From: Klenkia brasiliensis
Lineage (GTDB): Bacteria > Actinomycetota > Actinomycetes > Mycobacteriales > Geodermatophilaceae
Assembly: GCF_900100695.1 (NCBI RefSeq)
Contig: NZ_FNCF01000003.1
Coordinates: forward strand, 186,001-250,000
DNA length: 64,000 nucleotides
Direction of reading: 5' to 3'
The notes under the pieces are model-generated. The model made no database searches, was not told the DNA's origin, and saw only the letters and a list, made by a program, of their open reading frames with translations. Each line of letters begins with the position of its first letter. The first letter of the stretch is position 1. Shown here piece by piece: positions 60,089-64,000 of the stretch. Made by a program: the position numbers and the translations under genes.

Positions 60089-60895
60089 ATGGGGGCTCGT
60101 CGGGGTGCCCTCGCCGTGCTGGCGGGGCTGGTGGTCGGTGCGCTCGGCGCGCCCGGGACCGCCGCCGCGGCCCCCGCGGACGACGGCATCGGCTACGACG
60201 TGTCCTACCCGCAGTGCGACCAGCCGCTGCCGGCGGTGGCGTCCTTCGGCGTCGTGGGCGTCAACGGCGGCCTGGCCACCACGGTCAACCCGTGCCTGGG
60301 GGAGCAGCTGGCCTGGTCGGCGGCGCTAGGCCCGGTGCAGGTCTACGTCAACACCGCCAACCCCGGCCAGCAGCGCGACGCGGTGAGCACCTGGCCCAGC
60401 AGCGGCGACAGCCCCTACGGGGTGTGCGACGGCGGCCCGGGCCCGGCCTGCTCCTACGTCTACGGCCGCACCCGCGCCGCGGTCGACATCCACGCCTTCC
60501 TGCTGCCCGCGGCCGCCCGCGCCGGCGTCCCGCTGGTGCCCGCCGAGCTCACCTGGTGGCTGGACGTGGAGACCGAGAACACCTGGCAGACCGGCTCGGC
60601 CGCGGCGCAGGCGGCCAACCGCGCCACCCTGGAGGGCATGGCCGACTACCTGGCCGCCACCGGCGCCCCGGTCGGGCTGTACTCCAGCGGCCAGCAGTGG
60701 GCGCAGATCGTCGGCTGGGTGCCGCCGGGGTCCTCGCTGCACGAGCTGGACAGCTGGCTGGCCGGCGCCTCCGACCCGGTCGGGGCGGCCCAGCTGTGCT
60801 CGTCGGCGTCGCTCACGGCCGGCGGCGACGTCGTCCTGGCCCAGTTCGTCACCGAGCTGGACGGCCGGCTGCTGGACCACGACCTGCCCTGCTGA
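60089..60895 (+). CDS. Secreted glycoside-hydrolase-like protein (GH25/DUF1906-like)
   Basis: 268-aa exported protein. A signal peptide occupies about 1-28 (GALAVLAGLVVGALGAPGTA, cleavage near AAA). The mature domain starts GIGYDVSYPQCDQPLP, characteristic of the DUF1906/GH25-like TIM barrel: IGYDVSYPQC and VGVNGGLATTVNPCLG, then TWWLDVETENTWQTGS with the catalytic-type Asp-Glu pair, and VGLYSSGQQWAQIVGW. It resembles a peptidoglycan or cell-wall hydrolase, but the active residues are only partially those of lysozymes. ATG at 60089, 18 bases after the ppk2 stop. Followed by a terminator hairpin. Confidence 0.8.
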   Translation: MGARRGALAVLAGLVVGALGAPGTAAAAPADDGIGYDVSYPQCDQPLPAVASFGVVGVNGGLATTVNPCLGEQLAWSAALGPVQVYVNTANPGQQRDAVSTWPSSGDSPYGVCDGGPGPACSYVYGRTRAAVDIHAFLLPAAARAGVPLVPAELTWWLDVETENTWQTGSAAAQAANRATLEGMADYLAATGAPVGLYSSGQQWAQIVGWVPPGSSLHELDSWLAGASDPVGAAQLCSSASLTAGGDVVLAQFVTELDGRLLDHDLPC

Positions 60896-60899
60896 GACC

Positions 60900-60921
60900 C
60901 TGCCGGGCCCTCGCCCGGCAG
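60900..60921 (+). terminator. Hairpin terminator after the GH25-like gene
   Basis: CTGCCGGGC pairs with GCCCGGCAG around a 4-base loop, 5 bases past the stop codon and just before the oxidoreductase GTG. Confidence 0.6.
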
Positions 60922-60931
60922 ACTCCCGTCC

Positions 60932-61975
60932 GTGGACTCCGGTGCGGTGCGGTTCGGGTTGGTCGGCTACGGCTTCGGCGGGCGGTTCTTCCACGCCCCG
61001 CTGCTGGCCGCGGCGCAGGGCGTCGAGTTCACCGGGGTGGTGACGACGTCGGCGGAGCGGCGGGCCCTGGTGGCCTCCGACCACCCCGGGACCGCCTGCT
61101 TCGACTCCCTGGAGGCGCTGGCGGACGCGGGCGCGGAGGCGGTGGCGATCTCGACCCCGGCCGGCACGCACAGCGAGCTGACCGACCGGGCGCTGGACCT
61201 CGGCCTGGCCGTCGTCTGCGACAAGCCGTTCGCGCTGGACGCCGCCGCCGCCCAGGCGTCGGTCGACCGGGCGGCCGCGGCCGGTCTCGCGCTGTCCCCC
61301 TACCAGAACCGGCGGTGGGACTCGGACTTCCGCACCGTGCAGCGGCTGGTCGCCGACGGGTCGCTGGGCGAGGTGCGGTCGCTGGAGTCGCGGTTCGAGC
61401 GGTGGGCACCGGGCCCCGGTCCCGGCGCCGCGGGCGGTGGCACGCTGCTGGACTTCGGCAGCCACCTGGTCGACCAGGCGCTGGTCCTGCTCGGTCCCGT
61501 GGCGCAGGTGACCGCCCGCTGGTCGGTGCGCGACTCCGGGCTCGACGACGACGTCCTGGTGCTGCTCGACCACGCCGGCGGCGCCCGGTCGGTGCTGCAG
61601 GGCAGCTGGCGGCAGGGGGCGCCCGGCCCGCGGCTGCGGGTCACCGGCTCGGCGGGGAGCTACGTGGTCGGGACCGGCACCGACGACCGCGGGCTGGGTG
61701 CCATGGACGGCCAGGAGGCGGCGTCCCTGGCCGGGGTGGCACCGGCCGACTGGGGCACCGAGCCGCGCGAGGCCTGGGGCCGGCTGCACACCGGGGCCGA
61801 CTCGGTCGAGGTGCCCAGCGAGCGGGGCGCCTGGAACACCTTCTACCCGGCCTTCGCCGACGCCGTCCGTGGCCGGGGCCCGGTGCCGGTCGACCCGCGC
61901 GACGCCGTGGCGACCGCCCGGGTGCTCGACGCCGCCCGGCGCAGCGCCACCGGCGGCGGGACGGTGGCCCCGTGA
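60932..61975 (+). CDS. Gfo/Idh/MocA family oxidoreductase
   Basis: NAD(P)-dependent sugar or inositol oxidoreductase, 347 aa. N-terminal Rossmann motif GLVGYGFGGRFFHAPLL; STPAGTHSELTDRALDLG and VVCDKPFALD carry the EKP-like catalytic Lys (here DKP). The C-terminal beta domain contains TLLDFGSHLVDQALVLLG with the conserved Asp/His pair. GTG at 60932. The stop overlaps the deaminase start, so the two are coupled. Substrate unknown. Confidence 0.9.
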   Translation: MDSGAVRFGLVGYGFGGRFFHAPLLAAAQGVEFTGVVTTSAERRALVASDHPGTACFDSLEALADAGAEAVAISTPAGTHSELTDRALDLGLAVVCDKPFALDAAAAQASVDRAAAAGLALSPYQNRRWDSDFRTVQRLVADGSLGEVRSLESRFERWAPGPGPGAAGGGTLLDFGSHLVDQALVLLGPVAQVTARWSVRDSGLDDDVLVLLDHAGGARSVLQGSWRQGAPGPRLRVTGSAGSYVVGTGTDDRGLGAMDGQEAASLAGVAPADWGTEPREAWGRLHTGADSVEVPSERGAWNTFYPAFADAVRGRGPVPVDPRDAVATARVLDAARRSATGGGTVAP

Positions 61976-62457
61976 CCCTCTCCGGCACCGACCGCACCCA
62001 CCTGGCCCGCTGCGTCGAGCTGGCCGAGCAGGCACTGGACGCCGGGGACGAGCCGTTCGGCTCGGTCCTGGTGGCCGCCGACGGCACCGTGCTCGCCGAG
62101 GACCGCAACCGGGTCGCCGGCGGCGACGCCACCCGGCACCCGGAGTTCGAGCTGGCCCGGTGGGCCGCCGAGCACGTGCCCGCCGACCAGCGCCCCGCTG
62201 CCACGGTCTACACCTCCGGCGAGCACTGCCCGATGTGCTCGGCCGCGCACGCCTGGGTCGGCCTCGGCCGGATCGTCTACGCCAGCTCCTCCGCGCAGCT
62301 CGCGCAGTGGCTCCAGGAGCTCGGCGTCGCCCCGGGCCCGGTGGCCACCCTGCCGGTGCGGACGGTGGCACCGGGCATCCCGGTCGACGGCCCGGACGAG
62401 GAGCTGTCCGCCCGGGTGCGGGAGCTGCACGTCCGGCTGCACCGCAGCCGCGGCTGA
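61972..62457 (+). CDS. Nucleoside/cytosine deaminase-family protein
   Basis: 161-aa zinc deaminase. RHPEFELA gives the His and catalytic Glu of the HxE motif; EHCPMCSAAHAW gives the two zinc Cys (PCxxC). Length and the N-terminal LARCVELAEQALDAGDEPFG are those of tRNA-adenosine/guanine/cytosine deaminase-like enzymes; the bacterial group acts on nucleobases. GTG at 61972 overlaps the preceding stop (GTGA). Likely substrate guanine or cytosine, unproven. Confidence 0.9.
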   Translation: MTLSGTDRTHLARCVELAEQALDAGDEPFGSVLVAADGTVLAEDRNRVAGGDATRHPEFELARWAAEHVPADQRPAATVYTSGEHCPMCSAAHAWVGLGRIVYASSSAQLAQWLQELGVAPGPVATLPVRTVAPGIPVDGPDEELSARVRELHVRLHRSRG

Positions 62458-62498
62458 GCCACTCGACGGCGGGCCGCCCGTGCCGTTGACTGCGCGGC

Positions 62499-64000
62499 GT
62501 GGGCACCCGGGAGGACGTCGCACGGCAGCGGTGGCGGGACCTGCTGCCGACCGCCTTCCTGCTGGCCGGTGACCAGGCCTCGGCGCGGGAGCTGACGACC
62601 CGCACCCTGGCCGACCGGCGCGCGCGGGCCGAGCACGACGCCCTGGTCGACCTGCTGGTGCTCCGCCACCGGCGGCGCCGGTGGTCCGGGCGGGCGAGCC
62701 TGCGCGGCGAGACGGCCGGGCCCTGGTGGGCGTCCGGCGCCGACCTCGCCGACGCCGCCGACCTGGCCGACCGGCTGGACGCCCTGGACCCCGACGCCCG
62801 CGCCGCGGTGGTCCTGCGCTGGTACGAGGACCGCTCTCCCGCCCGCGTCGCCGAGCTGCTCCCCGGCACCGACCCGGACGCGCTCGCCGCGCAGCTGCCC
62901 GGGGACCTGCCCCGCCGGCTCGACGTGCTGGCGGGTCTCTGCGGGGCCGGCTCCTGGGACGACGACCAGGTCGCCGACGCGGTGCGGTCCGTGGCCGGCC
63001 GCCGGACCCGCCGGGCGGGGCTGGCGGTCGCCGCGGCGGCGGCCCTCGTCGCCGGGGCCGTCCTGGCGCCCGGGCCCGCACCCCGGGGCACCGGGCCGAC
63101 GGCGTCCCCGACCCGCGCCGCTCCCCCGGCCGGCGGCGTGGCCGCCGTGGCACCCCGCGGTGCGCTGGTCACCGACGCCGAGCTCGTCGCGGGCCTGCAG
63201 CGGCGTCTGGGGGCCGCCGACCTCCCGGGTGCGGACTACCTGCCGCTGTTCGTCGACGACGTCGAGGGCGTCCGCGTCGCGCTCATGGCGCCCACGTCGC
63301 CCAGCGGCCTGCTCGCCTGGCTGACCGGCCCGGCCGGGGCCGACCCCGCCGACCTCGACGTCGTCGGCAACGGGGACCGGCCGAGCGCCCCGGCCGTCGC
63401 CGTGGTGGTCCCCGGCGAGGGCGCGCGGCCGGCCCGCGTCGTCGTCCTCGCCGAGGCCGGGGCCGGGGTGACGATCTCCGCGGGGGTCGTGGTCGACCCG
63501 GCCACCGGCGCGGTGCGACCCGCCGTCCTCGACGTCCCGGCGCCCGACGGCGTCGCCGCCGTCACCCTGGACCGGCCCGACGGGTACGCGGTGCGCGTCG
63601 TCGTCACCCCGCTCGGCGCGGCCACCCGGGACGTCGTGCCCGCCACGCCGGGCCTCCTGTTCTTCCCGGTCGGCCCCGGACCGGACCTGCCCAGCCGGTC
63701 GGGCCTGCCGGTGGCGACCGCCGGGGCGGCCGGGGCCACGCTGTCGGTCATCACCGCGGCGACCGGCTGGGCCGAGGACGACCTCGACGTCCGGGTCCTC
63801 GGGTCCGGTCTGCTCCCGGCCCCGGACGGGTCCACCTACGAGGTGGTCTCCGTCGGCGCCGTCCTGCCCTCCGGCGCCGTCGTGACGGCCACCGGGGTGC
63901 ACCGCTCGGTCACCGTGGCCGACGGGACGACGACGACCTGGAGCTCGTGCGGGGGCAGCGCCTACCCGGCCGGGACCGACCTCGAGGAGCTCGTCGTCGC
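62499..64000 (+). CDS. Sigma-region-like cytosolic domain fused to a membrane helix and external domain (3' end outside window)
   Basis: A frame starting at GTG 62499 stays open to the last base (500 codons seen). Residues 1-135 resemble an ECF sigma domain: LPTAFLLAGDQASARELTTR (region 2-like) and ALDPDARAAVVLRWYEDRSP then ARVAELLPG (region 4-like). After a basic stretch GRRTRRAG, a membrane helix lies at about 171-190 (LAVAAAAALVAGAVLAPG). The remainder (about 200-500) is a beta-rich external domain with many Val/Thr strands and Cys near the end (TTTWSSCGG). Such sigma-like proteins with a transmembrane C-terminus are known in actinobacteria, where the tail may act like an anti-sigma factor. 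No strong ribosome site. Confidence 0.7.
   Translation, partial: MGTREDVARQRWRDLLPTAFLLAGDQASARELTTRTLADRRARAEHDALVDLLVLRHRRRRWSGRASLRGETAGPWWASGADLADAADLADRLDALDPDARAAVVLRWYEDRSPARVAELLPGTDPDALAAQLPGDLPRRLDVLAGLCGAGSWDDDQVADAVRSVAGRRTRRAGLAVAAAAALVAGAVLAPGPAPRGTGPTASPTRAAPPAGGVAAVAPRGALVTDAELVAGLQRRLGAADLPGADYLPLFVDDVEGVRVALMAPTSPSGLLAWLTGPAGADPADLDVVGNGDRPSAPAVAVVVPGEGARPARVVVLAEAGAGVTISAGVVVDPATGAVRPAVLDVPAPDGVAAVTLDRPDGYAVRVVVTPLGAATRDVVPATPGLLFFPVGPGPDLPSRSGLPVATAGAAGATLSVITAATGWAEDDLDVRVLGSGLLPAPDGSTYEVVSVGAVLPSGAVVTATGVHRSVTVADGTTTTWSSCGGSAYPAGTDLEELVV

Overview
The window is 64 kb of chromosome from a very GC-rich actinobacterium. Start codons are largely GTG, G/C dominates third codon positions, and GTGA/ATGA overlaps between genes are common. 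The gene set points to the order Geodermatophilales (Geodermatophilus, Blastococcus or Modestobacter type), though no single marker proves this: a SigA/HrdB-type primary sigma factor, a mycobacterial-style acyl-CoA desaturase with its ferredoxin reductase, an actinobacterial holin-X protein, a DUF222-HNH protein, a stand-alone family A DNA polymerase and a spore-photoproduct-lyase-like radical SAM protein. I see no rRNA, tRNA, CRISPR array, prophage or insertion sequence. Almost every base is coding and no gene-free stretch exceeds 300 bases; the longest gap, 42460-42751, is 292 bases.

Layout. 1-8.0 kb: an M20 peptidase (5' end outside the window) coupled to an MFS transporter, the primary sigma factor, a MerR/aldo-keto reductase pair, a thioesterase-like protein, a NudK-type Nudix hydrolase and an SDR. 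8.0-13.3 kb: a catabolic locus in which an IclR regulator and an amidohydrolase face a CoA-transferase, a citryl-CoA-lyase-like protein and an intradiol dioxygenase; matching palindromes precede both arms. 13.3-18.9 kb: a Tat-exported lipoprotein dioxygenase, a family A polymerase, a PucR-type regulator and a hydrolase/SDR pair. 18.9-26.0 kb: a four-gene ABC exporter of MacB/Lol type, whose first ATPase carries an AbrB-like tail. 26.1-30.9 kb: a coupled string of small envelope and LEA-like proteins with an alcohol dehydrogenase, next to a manganese catalase.

31-36 kb: a histidine kinase/response regulator pair, an Nramp manganese transporter behind two identical inverted repeats, the SPL-like radical SAM protein, a GNAT acetyltransferase and a small CBM48 protein. 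36-41.2 kb: a secreted M1 aminopeptidase, then the desaturase/reductase operon opposite a PucR-type regulator. 41.2-47.7 kb: a DHFR-like protein, a membrane protein, a DUF222-HNH protein with an internal 15-bp repeat, unknown genes including a tandem paralogue pair, and an MFS transporter. 47.7-52.7 kb: an AcoR/MimR-type activator facing amidohydrolase, DUF59 and alcohol dehydrogenase genes. That is the usual accessory set of propane monooxygenase clusters, but no monooxygenase is present. 52.7-64 kb: a GGDEF-EAL protein, a flavin monooxygenase, a Tat phosphodiesterase, a glycosyltransferase, PPK2, a secreted GH25-like protein, an oxidoreductase, a deaminase, and a sigma-like membrane protein that runs off the end.

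Common themes are oxidative, UV and desiccation tolerance (Mn catalase, Mn uptake, SPL-like protein, LEA-like proteins) and use of aromatic or short-chain oxygenated carbon. Functions come from motifs and general family knowledge; no database search was possible.
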